Source of the DNA: JAGMXM01 sp964458325 | GTDB taxonomy: Bacteria > Verrucomicrobiota > Verrucomicrobiia > Limisphaerales > UBA1319 | Direction of reading: 5' to 3' | Assembly: GCA_964458325.1 (NCBI GenBank) | Contig: CAYWIM010000001.1 | Coordinates: 80,755 to 144,754, forward strand | DNA length: 64,000 nucleotides | Shown: positions 53,261-61,655 of the stretch, piece by piece | Layout of the letters: each line of letters starts with the position of its first letter | Numbering within the stretch: position 1 is the first letter of the stretch | Position numbers and translations under genes: made by a program | The notes under the pieces: model-generated | Database searches by the model: none | What the model saw: the letters and a program-made list of their open reading frames with translations, nothing else | What the model was told of the DNA's origin: nothing

Positions 53261-55968
53261 ACGGCATTGTCGGCATTGGCATTGACCTCACCCAGCACGT
53301 TCCGCTGGTGAGCTTTGCCGTGTGTCCAGCCGCTCTGCGGGCAGACGACACAATGGATGCCCAGATTCTCGCAAACCAGTGGCCACCAAAACTGGAACTT
53401 GCCGGAGTGTTCCATCCGCATGTGCCTTGTGCTGTTCTGCCTGTGCACTCGGGGGAGCCGCTGCTCATCGGGGATGCGGCTGCAATCCATCGCCGGTCCT
53501 CTGGCCTCCCATGGCCACCGGAAGCCCAAGTGCCTTATGGCAACGACACCAGTTTCGGATTTGGGCGGGTGCCATTAGCAGCAGCATGGAGTGCGCTGCT
53601 GCCCCAAGCCGATGAAAAGGAGTCCCTAACCCATCGTAGCGATCACGCGTTCAAGTGGTCTCCAGAAAAACGAGAATACACATCTTATGCTGGCACCATT
53701 TTGGCTTCAAGCATCAAGGCTTTTCTCGCTGCCGCCCGAGTCCCTATTTCATCCCGGCTGACAACGATCGTGGTTCCTGATGCTCTCGATGAGGCCGGGC
53801 AGCAAATTCTCCTCGAGAGCCTTGCCCAGGTTGGCATGGCTGCCGACAACCTCCATTTGTTGCCCAGGCCGCTGGCTGTGGCCTTGAATTGGTGCAGCAC
53901 TGCCAAGGAACCAGTGGGAGTTGCCGACGAGGTCGAGGCGGGCACACCAATCGGCCGTTTGCGAGTGCTGACAACTGCGCTCGACCTTTGGGAAGCCGTC
54001 TCTCTGGAACTCCGGGTTCGCTCCCACGCCGGGCGAACTTGGCTTTTGCCTGTTCGCGATCGTGCCAGGCTGAACGCGGCCTTGCCGGAGCTTCAAACAC
54101 CCGGTCTGAGCTTCGCTATAGCCCTCGCACGTGCCGAAGACAATGGTGCTCATCTTCATTGGTGGCACCGTCTTTTCGCCAGCGATTGGCTCACCCAACG
54201 TCTTGCCGCTGCGCGGGATCTCTCATCTGAGGAGATTCAAAGTCTTCGCGAGATTCGTTCCTCACGGCCCCCGGAAACATTGCGTGAGCAACTTGAACAA
54301 ATCGAAGTGCTTAGACCCATCACGACGCGCCTTTTCCGCGATACCCCGTCCCTTCGTGACGATGTGGCTCGCAAATGGCAGGCCCAGGAGCGCCAAGTCG
54401 GTTTCGCGAACTATCCCTGCAAAGCGGTGTTAGCGGATGGAGCCCTATCCTCGCTCAGGATGGAGCGCGGCATTCCTCTTGGGCAATTCGTCGTGCAGCA
54501 TGACGGCGATCCTCACTCACCCGATTGGCTTGCGGGATACACCGCCGCCGTTCACGGTGCCGCGCTCGCTGCAGCCGCCATTGGGTCCGGCCTGCCGTGC
54601 TACCGCGAGACATTATTGCCGCTGGACCTCTATGTCTTCGCAAAAAATGATTACGGCGATCTTATCCCGCAATGGCGAGAACTGGTTAAAACGGAAAGCG
54701 TTGAGGCAGGAAGAACATGGAAATGCCCAGCACCCGTCGTCGGCCTTCAAATCCGCGAAAAACAAGACCGACTTCGAGTGCTTCTTCGGCGAAAACTTGC
54801 AGGCACCGCACCATTTCGGCAAGTTACTTCAGAGCTATTAAAACCAGCTCCCAATGACGAGCCCGTTCAAATAAATATTGAGGTAAGGCCGGGCCAGGGT
54901 TTCGCCCAAGTTCGCATTGACTCCCTCACTCCAGGCTTGTTTGCCAGTCGTCTTGACTGGCGTACGATGGCCAAGTGCGATGAACCAAAGTGTCCGCCAC
55001 TCGCATACATTCCTGGTGTTTCTCGGATAATTCCGGACCGCGAGATGTTCGATCGTGCCCAAAGCACTCTGGAGGAGGTGCTACTGGCGCTCGTGAGAAA
55101 CAGCCCGGTGGTTAGGCAGCGGCTTCGCGAGGCTATCAAACTGCTAAACAAGTGGCCGCTTGCGCATAACGTGGAGCAGTCCAGGGGGCACACGATGGCC
55201 AAAGATTTTATGATTCATTACGGCGTCATCGGCTCAGAGGGGCGCTTGGATGCTTTGCCTTCTCCCGAGCTCGCACGCAGCCTTCGGAACGCCATTGGCG
55301 AAAAATTTGCTTCATTGGTCAGGCGAGGTGCTGTATCCTCGCCCTTAGGTAATTCTTTGCTCCGAATCGCGGGATGGTTCTACATCGCTATTCCAGATGA
55401 ATGCCTTACCTTTCTTCGGTCAAGGCTTCCCAAGTCATCAGAAGATAGTGTCATGCTGTCGGCAGTTGAGCTTCACGCCATCGGGTTATCCTTGTCACAA
55501 CCCAGCGACACAAGCCGGTTTTTCCCTGTATGCACTCAGGCATTAAGAAGCCCTAAGGCCAAGCCCAACAATTATCTCCGTGCAGTCCGCAACATTTGTC
55601 GCTTCCGGAACGACGCTTTGAGCCCGGCGACAATATCTGATGCAGTGCTAAACCAGCTTGTAGATGAGTTGTTTGAAATAATGCGCAGACATCTTGTTAA
55701 AGGGGGTTTCGCACCTCGTATTGTAGCAAATTGTTTAGAAACGTTGCTATTTTTGCTTAAGCGTCGGCGTTACGATGCTGGTTTCCTTGCGCCGACCTCT
55801 TCCCTTGCCGGATCTTTAATTCACTTCCTCGAAAGAGTGAGCAAGTATCATAACTGGCGGCTGCCGCCACGGTTGCAGCAAGTAGGCCAAACCACGGTGA
55901 GATTCCTCAAGATGGAAGGAACGCTCACCGACTTGGAAGACCTCTTAAGCGATGATCAGGAGCTGTAA
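53257..55968 (+). CDS. Accessory operon gene D: Hsp70/actin-like ATPase with long C-terminus
   Basis: 903 aa. It opens with IVGIGIDLTQH, in the position of the Hsp70 phosphate-1 loop. Residues 168-212 (TIVVPDALDEAG... then LLPRPLAVALNW) are the Hsp70 block between the two lobes. VHGAALAAAAIG near 433 fits the last NBD motif. The remaining half (about 520-903) is helical with no recognised family. It differs from DnaK by lacking the peptide-binding domain. The start ATG overlaps the gene C stop (ATGA), and the end overlaps the likely start region of gene E. Confidence 0.65.
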   Translation: MNGIVGIGIDLTQHVPLVSFAVCPAALRADDTMDAQILANQWPPKLELAGVFHPHVPCAVLPVHSGEPLLIGDAAAIHRRSSGLPWPPEAQVPYGNDTSFGFGRVPLAAAWSALLPQADEKESLTHRSDHAFKWSPEKREYTSYAGTILASSIKAFLAAARVPISSRLTTIVVPDALDEAGQQILLESLAQVGMAADNLHLLPRPLAVALNWCSTAKEPVGVADEVEAGTPIGRLRVLTTALDLWEAVSLELRVRSHAGRTWLLPVRDRARLNAALPELQTPGLSFAIALARAEDNGAHLHWWHRLFASDWLTQRLAAARDLSSEEIQSLREIRSSRPPETLREQLEQIEVLRPITTRLFRDTPSLRDDVARKWQAQERQVGFANYPCKAVLADGALSSLRMERGIPLGQFVVQHDGDPHSPDWLAGYTAAVHGAALAAAAIGSGLPCYRETLLPLDLYVFAKNDYGDLIPQWRELVKTESVEAGRTWKCPAPVVGLQIREKQDRLRVLLRRKLAGTAPFRQVTSELLKPAPNDEPVQINIEVRPGQGFAQVRIDSLTPGLFASRLDWRTMAKCDEPKCPPLAYIPGVSRIIPDREMFDRAQSTLEEVLLALVRNSPVVRQRLREAIKLLNKWPLAHNVEQSRGHTMAKDFMIHYGVIGSEGRLDALPSPELARSLRNAIGEKFASLVRRGAVSSPLGNSLLRIAGWFYIAIPDECLTFLRSRLPKSSEDSVMLSAVELHAIGLSLSQPSDTSRFFPVCTQALRSPKAKPNNYLRAVRNICRFRNDALSPATISDAVLNQLVDELFEIMRRHLVKGGFAPRIVANCLETLLFLLKRRRYDAGFLAPTSSLAGSLIHFLERVSKYHNWRLPPRLQQVGQTTVRFLKMEGTLTDLEDLLSDDQEL

Positions 55969-55972
55969 TTCG

Positions 55973-58900
55973 ATGATAGGCCGCATCATTCAAACGCTTG
56001 CTCTTGCGCATGGTCCGCAGACTGCAGCAGAGGTTTGCGATTCCATGCGGCGTGGTGGTCTTAAAATAGAAAAGTATGAAGTTGTTCAACAATTGCGGCA
56101 ACTTCAGAAAAGAGGAATCGTAAAGCTGGAAATAGTGAGATGGCGACTACTGCAAATGCCGAAAGAGACAGACTTTCTACCCGGCGAAAAGGTCAAAGAA
56201 TCTGCTGGCTCGCTCCCTATAGGCAAAGATGGTGGCGCGTCGGTTTGGCAATCGAGCGCAAACACCGTAATCGTGGCGCCGCCGCAGATGCCGCCAGGGC
56301 GGTGGGACTTGTTTCGGCGGTTCTGCCGCTACTACATGGACTGTCTTCTGCAGGAAGAGGCGCCGCAATTGCGGTGCTATGTCGACAATGAGGATGACAC
56401 GTGGATCGTTGCACCGCAGGTTCCGTGGGCGAGGCTGAGTGCAAATGGAGGGTTTGCCATCCCACTGTCGCGCGAGCAGGCCGCGTTTCAACGCAATCGC
56501 GTGCGCCGGGGTGAGGAGGAGTGCATTTACCTATGCTACCCGGTCCTGCTTGTGAAGCCGAAGGAGACTTCGCGGTTCGTGGTCCCGCTGTTTGCACAGC
56601 CGATGCAGGCAGAATGGCACGGCGGCATCATGCATCTTCAACCCGATGGTCCGATCGCCGTCAATGGTGCGTGGCTCGAATACTCATTCCGTCAGCGAAA
56701 AGAGCGGGAGGCATTCCTTCGCGCCATGGGATTTTTGAACGACGCCGGGGCGGACGAGGAAGGCGAAGGGGTGTCAACCGGACCGAGAGATTTCGCACGG
56801 CTTGCTCAGGACGCAGCGCATTACATCCATGATGCCGCCCGTTTTGCCGAGGACATCCGGCCGTTTCAGCTCGGCCCGCCGCCGAACTGGGAGAAAGCGC
56901 AACCGGGTCTGTACAACACGGCCCTTCTGACCCTTGGCCCCCGACTGAAATACACCCGGAGCCTCCTGCGCGACCTGCGAGACATTTCTGAAAAATTCAC
57001 CGACCAGGAATTGGACGGAACGGCTCTGGTGTCCCTTTTTCCGCATGACCCGGCACCGGCCGAGCCCCAGGTGCCGCCTCCGGCAACCGCCGAACCTTCG
57101 GTGCCGGCCGATACGCCTTTCTTTGCCGCTGAAGATCTTGCACAAACTCGCCTTCTTCATACCAGCCAGCGCGCGGCTGTCGTGAACTCGCTCGCGGAGA
57201 GAGTGTCCATGGTGACCGGTCCGCCTGGCACTGGCAAATCCGAAGTCGTGGCGGCAATGCTGCTAAATCATTTGCTCAGGGGACAGCCTGCGCTCTTTGC
57301 CAGCAAGAACCACCAGGCTCTTGACGCTGTTCTGCCCCGTCTGAATGCCGCTGTCGAAGGCGGCGATCTCATCATCCAGACTTCAAGCCGCGAACTCGCA
57401 CAACGACAGAATTATCTGGGCAAGCTGCAAAGTCTTCTGGCCCGTCCGTCTCGGCCCGATGCGGCGCGAGGCGACGGCTTCCGCCGCCAGCTTGCCGGTT
57501 CTTTTCAGGAGCAGCGCACAGCCCTCAGGGACATTGGCACGATTGAGCGCGCTCGGAGCGAGTATGAGGCGGTGAATGCAAAGCTCACTGAGCTGCGCAA
57601 AAGCCTGCCCTTTCACGCGCAATCGGATGAATGCATGGCCTCCTGGCCCGCCGCGATGTCCCCTGAACTCCTGGCCGAAGCGCAGACCGAGCTGCGCCTG
57701 GCGATGGCCCAGCCAGAAAACCTTCTCGAAAGGATCTGGCAATGGTTTCGAAGAACTCAAATTGAAGCCAGGCGCAAGGCGGCTCGAGCGCCATTCGAGG
57801 GGCTTCCATCCCCGTTCGCCGACCGCAACCTGCCTGGCGCACAATCACCGGCAGAAGCGTGGGACGAATACTTTGGTATCTGGGGAACTTGGGCTGAAGC
57901 TGCCCGCGCCGCCGCGCTTGCGCGCAGTTGCGAGCAGCGCATTGCTCAATTGCCACAGGCCGAAGAATGTAATCGCCGGCTCGAACACGCCCAGCAGGCG
58001 ATTGAACGCCAGACCAGAGAGTGGATGGCCTGGGCGGCCGGCGGCTTGCCGAACGTGCTGTCGCCAGCGGACCGCGAATCGCTCGCAAACCTGCGTGCCG
58101 GCATCCAGAACTGGGGGCCGGACCGATTCGCCCGGGAACTCAAGAAACACTTCCAGCTCATTCTCCGCGCGTTTCCTTTATGGTCGGTCTCCAACCTTTC
58201 GGCGCGCAGCGCGATTCCCCTTGTGCCGGCACTGTTCGATCTTGTCATCATTGACGAGGCCAGCCAGTGCGACATCGCGTCCGTTGTCCCTTTGCTGGCC
58301 CGGAGCCGGAAGGCTGTTTTTGCCGGTGATCCCATGCAGTTGGCCCATGTCAGCACGCTGGGCGCGGCCGTCGAGCAAACCCTGCTCCAGCAATACGATC
58401 TCACGGATGCGCAGGTGCAGCGGTTCACGTATCGCGTCAACAGCGCATTTGTCCTCGCGGATGCGAACGCGTCGATTCCTGAGAGCGCTCGGGTTCGCCT
58501 TGATCTCCATTTCCGATCGCATGGCCTCATCGCGGATTACTGCAATGATGCGTTCTATTCGAAGACGCTGAATGTCGTGACGCTTACTGAGCGCCTCAAT
58601 GTTCCGCCGGGCCACCAGCCAGGAATCCACTGGACACATGTGGCCGGCACACTGAGACCGGGCCCGACCGGCGCGTGGTGTGCTGACGAGATCGAAATAA
58701 TCGAGCGGGAGCTGCGCTTATTGGCCGCGAGCGGTTACCGAGGCACCATCGGTGTGGTTACGCCTTTCAGACAGCAAATGATCCATATCAGGGATACCTT
58801 CGATGCGAATGGAGCCCTCGCCCCCGATTTCATGGAGCGCGTGCGCTTTCTGGCCTCAACCGCTCATGGTTTCCAGGGTGACGAGCGTGACCTGATTCTA

Positions 58901-59485
58901 TTCAGCCTTTGCGCGGGCCCGGAAATGCCCGAAGGCGCAACCATTTTTCTTCGCGAGAATCCCAATCTGTTCAATGTTGCCGTGTCTCGCGCCCGGGCCG
59001 TTCTGCACGTGGTCGGCAACCGCGATTGGGCGCTCAACTGCGGGGTCCCGTTCATCGAAAAACTCGCGCGCCGCACTGTCCGTGGCGCTACGAGCGCACC
59101 TCCGAATCCGCCGGAGCCTTACCAATCCCCGTGGGAGAAAACCCTTGCCGATGCCTTGGCTGAGGCCGGCATCAAAGCGATCCCACAATACCCCATTGCG
59201 GGGCGGTTTCTCGACTTGGCCATTCTCAGCCCCGTCAAGGTCGATGTGGAAGTGGACGGCGAATCTGTCCACCGGACCGCCGGCGGCGGGCGAAAGGACG
59301 ACGATTACTGGCGCGACCTGCAGCTCCAAAGCCTTGGCTGGAAGGTGTGCCGGTTCTGGGTGTATGAGCTTCGCGAAGACCTGGATCGTTGCATTCGAAG
59401 GTTGAATACAATGCTCAGTGAATCATTGAGGAGGCCGACCGGGAACGTGTTGCCGCAAGATGAAAACGAAAGCCGTACGCAATGA
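55973..59485 (+). CDS. Accessory operon gene E: SF1 helicase with C-terminal Vsr-like nuclease
   Basis: 1170 aa from ATG 55973, preceded by AGGAG at 55958-55962; an upstream ATG at 55952 lies inside gene D. An N-terminal winged-helix-like segment (about 1-65) is followed by an uncharacterised region and a Dna2/UPF1-like SF1 helicase: Walker A GPPGTGKS (416-423), Walker B DEASQ (761-765), GDPMQL, TPFRQQ, STAHGFQGDERD and VAVSRAR (1002-1008). The last 120 residues contain a Vsr/DUF559-type nuclease: YQSPWEKTLADALAEAG, Asp1081, E1093-V-D1095, LGWKVCRFW. This C-terminal domain resembles that of Hhe-type anti-phage helicases, though no DUF4011 was seen. Confidence 0.85.
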   Translation: MIGRIIQTLALAHGPQTAAEVCDSMRRGGLKIEKYEVVQQLRQLQKRGIVKLEIVRWRLLQMPKETDFLPGEKVKESAGSLPIGKDGGASVWQSSANTVIVAPPQMPPGRWDLFRRFCRYYMDCLLQEEAPQLRCYVDNEDDTWIVAPQVPWARLSANGGFAIPLSREQAAFQRNRVRRGEEECIYLCYPVLLVKPKETSRFVVPLFAQPMQAEWHGGIMHLQPDGPIAVNGAWLEYSFRQRKEREAFLRAMGFLNDAGADEEGEGVSTGPRDFARLAQDAAHYIHDAARFAEDIRPFQLGPPPNWEKAQPGLYNTALLTLGPRLKYTRSLLRDLRDISEKFTDQELDGTALVSLFPHDPAPAEPQVPPPATAEPSVPADTPFFAAEDLAQTRLLHTSQRAAVVNSLAERVSMVTGPPGTGKSEVVAAMLLNHLLRGQPALFASKNHQALDAVLPRLNAAVEGGDLIIQTSSRELAQRQNYLGKLQSLLARPSRPDAARGDGFRRQLAGSFQEQRTALRDIGTIERARSEYEAVNAKLTELRKSLPFHAQSDECMASWPAAMSPELLAEAQTELRLAMAQPENLLERIWQWFRRTQIEARRKAARAPFEGLPSPFADRNLPGAQSPAEAWDEYFGIWGTWAEAARAAALARSCEQRIAQLPQAEECNRRLEHAQQAIERQTREWMAWAAGGLPNVLSPADRESLANLRAGIQNWGPDRFARELKKHFQLILRAFPLWSVSNLSARSAIPLVPALFDLVIIDEASQCDIASVVPLLARSRKAVFAGDPMQLAHVSTLGAAVEQTLLQQYDLTDAQVQRFTYRVNSAFVLADANASIPESARVRLDLHFRSHGLIADYCNDAFYSKTLNVVTLTERLNVPPGHQPGIHWTHVAGTLRPGPTGAWCADEIEIIERELRLLAASGYRGTIGVVTPFRQQMIHIRDTFDANGALAPDFMERVRFLASTAHGFQGDERDLILFSLCAGPEMPEGATIFLRENPNLFNVAVSRARAVLHVVGNRDWALNCGVPFIEKLARRTVRGATSAPPNPPEPYQSPWEKTLADALAEAGIKAIPQYPIAGRFLDLAILSPVKVDVEVDGESVHRTAGGGRKDDDYWRDLQLQSLGWKVCRFWVYELREDLDRCIRRLNTMLSESLRRPTGNVLPQDENESRTQ

Positions 59486-59617
59486 GGTCATCACATCCAA
59501 ATAGTTGACAATGAGGCAGAGGGGATGAAACGGGGGTGCGGCGCGATCGCTGCGCGTCCGAATATCCAATGCCTGATATCAATTATTCAGATGCGCCCCC
59601 AACGATTCTCATTAACG

Positions 59618-60676
59618 CTAGGGCAGGGCGACTTCGACGGCGAAGAAGCAGACTGGCGTTTGAAGGGCATCGGCGGGGGTCTCGATGCTGACGCGCTCCC
59701 ATTCGGAGTCGATGGCGGTGACGGAGGGTGTGCCAGCCATGGGGGTCCACGAACCCGAGCTCAGCGTGGTCGATTGTTTCGGGGTGTAGGTCACATCGCC
59801 ATTCTTGCGCCGAACAAATTCGAAGCGAGCGACCGGCGCAGGACCTTGTCGATCGAGCCAAAGGACAGGCAGGCCGGAAACCCCAGTGCCGGGAGTTAGC
59901 CGGCGGTCATCCGGGCCGCTGCCGTTCATGTTGAAAGCGTATTTCAGTGCGTTCGGGATGCCGTCGCCATAGGGCGCCGCTGACGGGAGGGCATGGTTGC
60001 CGGTGAGGCCGGCTGCCTGGATCCAAAGCTGCCATCCATCGTTGGTGAGGCCGGATGCCAGGCGGAAGAAGACGGCTTCGCACCAGGAGATGGATGGCTC
60101 GATGTCCCAGGCGCCATCGCCCAGATAAGTGCTCGTGATATAGACCTGATTGGTGGCGTCGAGCCGGGTGATTTGTTCGCCGATGTTCGGCATTCGGCCC
60201 ACGATATTGAGAAAGACGTCAGTGCCGGTGGACGCCATCGGGCTTTTATCGCCAAGCAGATACAGGCCATCGGGGCTCGAGAACGGCGGTGGGATCGGAT
60301 TGTCGGCGTTGATCGGGGAGCCGTCGTGGTTGAGCACCTCGCCCACAAAGGTCGCCATGAACCTGGCGCTCGTGACGAGCCGCGCGCCGGTTCCGGGCGG
60401 CAGGTCGAAGTCGATCGACCAGGCGCTGCCGGAAAAAACGGAGGTGGCGTCAAAGGCGTTGGCCGATGGGTTCCACAACGAGACGGCTGTGTTTTCAGGC
60501 GGTCCCGGGATCAGGCTGCTGAGATGGTTATTCAAGCCGTCCAATCCGCTGTGGAACAGGTTGGTTCCGGCATGGAACAGACGATTAATGTACCCCACCT
60601 GCGCTGCACACGCGGGGCGTGCAGCGAGGAAGATCGGGGCGATGGCGAGCCAACGAAGAGCGGTCTGGACGCGCAT
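59618..60676 (-). CDS. Secreted protein with N-terminal GYIN module and C-terminal propeller-like tail
   Basis: 352 aa. Signal peptide (LRWLAIAPIFLAARPACAAQ) is followed by VGYINRLFHAGTNLFHSGL, a module I see repeatedly in large secreted Verrucomicrobia proteins, and SLWNPSANAFD. The C-terminus has GDGIPNALKYAFNMNG, GTGVSGLPVLW and a beta-rich tail that ends VCFFAVEVALP. Function unknown; probably cell surface. A TTGACA lies upstream on the minus strand near 60785 but without a convincing -10. The 132-bp gap to the accessory operon (59486-59617) holds no recognisable feature. Confidence 0.7.
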   Translation of the reverse strand: MRVQTALRWLAIAPIFLAARPACAAQVGYINRLFHAGTNLFHSGLDGLNNHLSSLIPGPPENTAVSLWNPSANAFDATSVFSGSAWSIDFDLPPGTGARLVTSARFMATFVGEVLNHDGSPINADNPIPPPFSSPDGLYLLGDKSPMASTGTDVFLNIVGRMPNIGEQITRLDATNQVYITSTYLGDGAWDIEPSISWCEAVFFRLASGLTNDGWQLWIQAAGLTGNHALPSAAPYGDGIPNALKYAFNMNGSGPDDRRLTPGTGVSGLPVLWLDRQGPAPVARFEFVRRKNGDVTYTPKQSTTLSSGSWTPMAGTPSVTAIDSEWERVSIETPADALQTPVCFFAVEVALP

Positions 60677-60804
60677 GGTTGATTGGATTGGGATCTGATC
60701 TTGGCCGTTTTTGCTGCCGACATGTATTCGAAGGGCTTCCAGTTCGGGAGCGGAATGGGATCGAAATAATGGATCAATATGTCAATGATTTAGGCCCCAT
60801 TGGA

Positions 60805-61641
60805 TCAAGCGAGCGGCAGCCTCGATTCGGCGCGAGTGGTTTCGTCATGGAGCTTTCGAAGGGCTTCCACCTCGGGGTGGACATCCGGGTTTCCGATTGG
60901 CCGGATGAGCTCGCACGTGGCCCATTCCGCGGCATGGCGCTGGTAACGCGCATCCCACTGCTGGAAACTTCTCTCGTGTTTGGCGCTGAGCCATGGCCAG
61001 CGGTCGGGTTTGGTTTGGACGCCGCACCGCCAGTGTTTCGGAGTCAGGCGGGCCCGAAAACATTTCTGGGTCTGGCACAGTTTCCGGTATAGCGGGTCTG
61101 CGCCCAGGGCATCGAAAACGCGGTCGGCGGATTCGGAGCCGGCCTCGACGATGCCTTGGGTGGCCAATAGGCGCAGCCCGGCGCGGGTGCGGTAGATGCG
61201 CCAGCCCCATTGGGGGTTTCGGCGCGTCCAATTCTCGATCGTATACAGCGCATCGTTCTCGGGCTTGGCTCGAGGGGATGGCGCGGGTTTTCCAAAGAGT
61301 CTCTTGAAAAATCCATCGGCCGGCGGCGATTCGGGCAGATCGATATCGACGAACATGATGCGGGCGGTGTTCAGGACCTGACAGCCGTAGGAATTGCGGG
61401 TGACGACGGCGGAGAGCTGGCCGGCCGAGTTCCGGAACTCGCGCAGCACCTGCTCGCGAAAGGGCCGATCCGGATAGTAGCCCCGGTTCAGCGACGGGCC
61501 GCCGCCCGATCGAAAGCGATCCGCAAGCTGATGGGCAGCCTGGGTGGCAAGGGCTTGCGCTTCGTCGATGCTTTGGAAAGACCAGCGCCATGCGATGAAA
61601 TCTCCAGCCTTGCCCCGGGCCCAAAATGGCGGGAAGTTCAT
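60805..61641 (-). CDS. Conserved-looking hypothetical protein
   Basis: 278 aa from ATG 61641 (MNFPPFWARG). It is mostly soluble, with AWRWSFQSIDEAQALATQAAHQLADRF near the start, FVDIDLPESPP and RTRAGLRLLATQGI in the middle, and QKCFRARLTPKHWRCGV and WATCELIRPIGNP toward the end. No signal peptide or membrane helix. Family not recognised. The frame is open a few residues further upstream. Confidence 0.65.
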   Translation of the reverse strand: MNFPPFWARGKAGDFIAWRWSFQSIDEAQALATQAAHQLADRFRSGGGPSLNRGYYPDRPFREQVLREFRNSAGQLSAVVTRNSYGCQVLNTARIMFVDIDLPESPPADGFFKRLFGKPAPSPRAKPENDALYTIENWTRRNPQWGWRIYRTRAGLRLLATQGIVEAGSESADRVFDALGADPLYRKLCQTQKCFRARLTPKHWRCGVQTKPDRWPWLSAKHERSFQQWDARYQRHAAEWATCELIRPIGNPDVHPEVEALRKLHDETTRAESRLPLA

Positions 61642-61655
61642 AGTGCAATCCACTG

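Noticed and set aside
55952..55972. Upstream ATG for the helicase
   Set aside because: It lies within the end of gene D and lacks a ribosome site. The ATG at 55973 has AGGAG before it.
59486..59617. Attachment site at the right edge of the accessory operon
   Set aside because: No direct repeat matching the left edge could be found by eye, and no integrase or tRNA is nearby.
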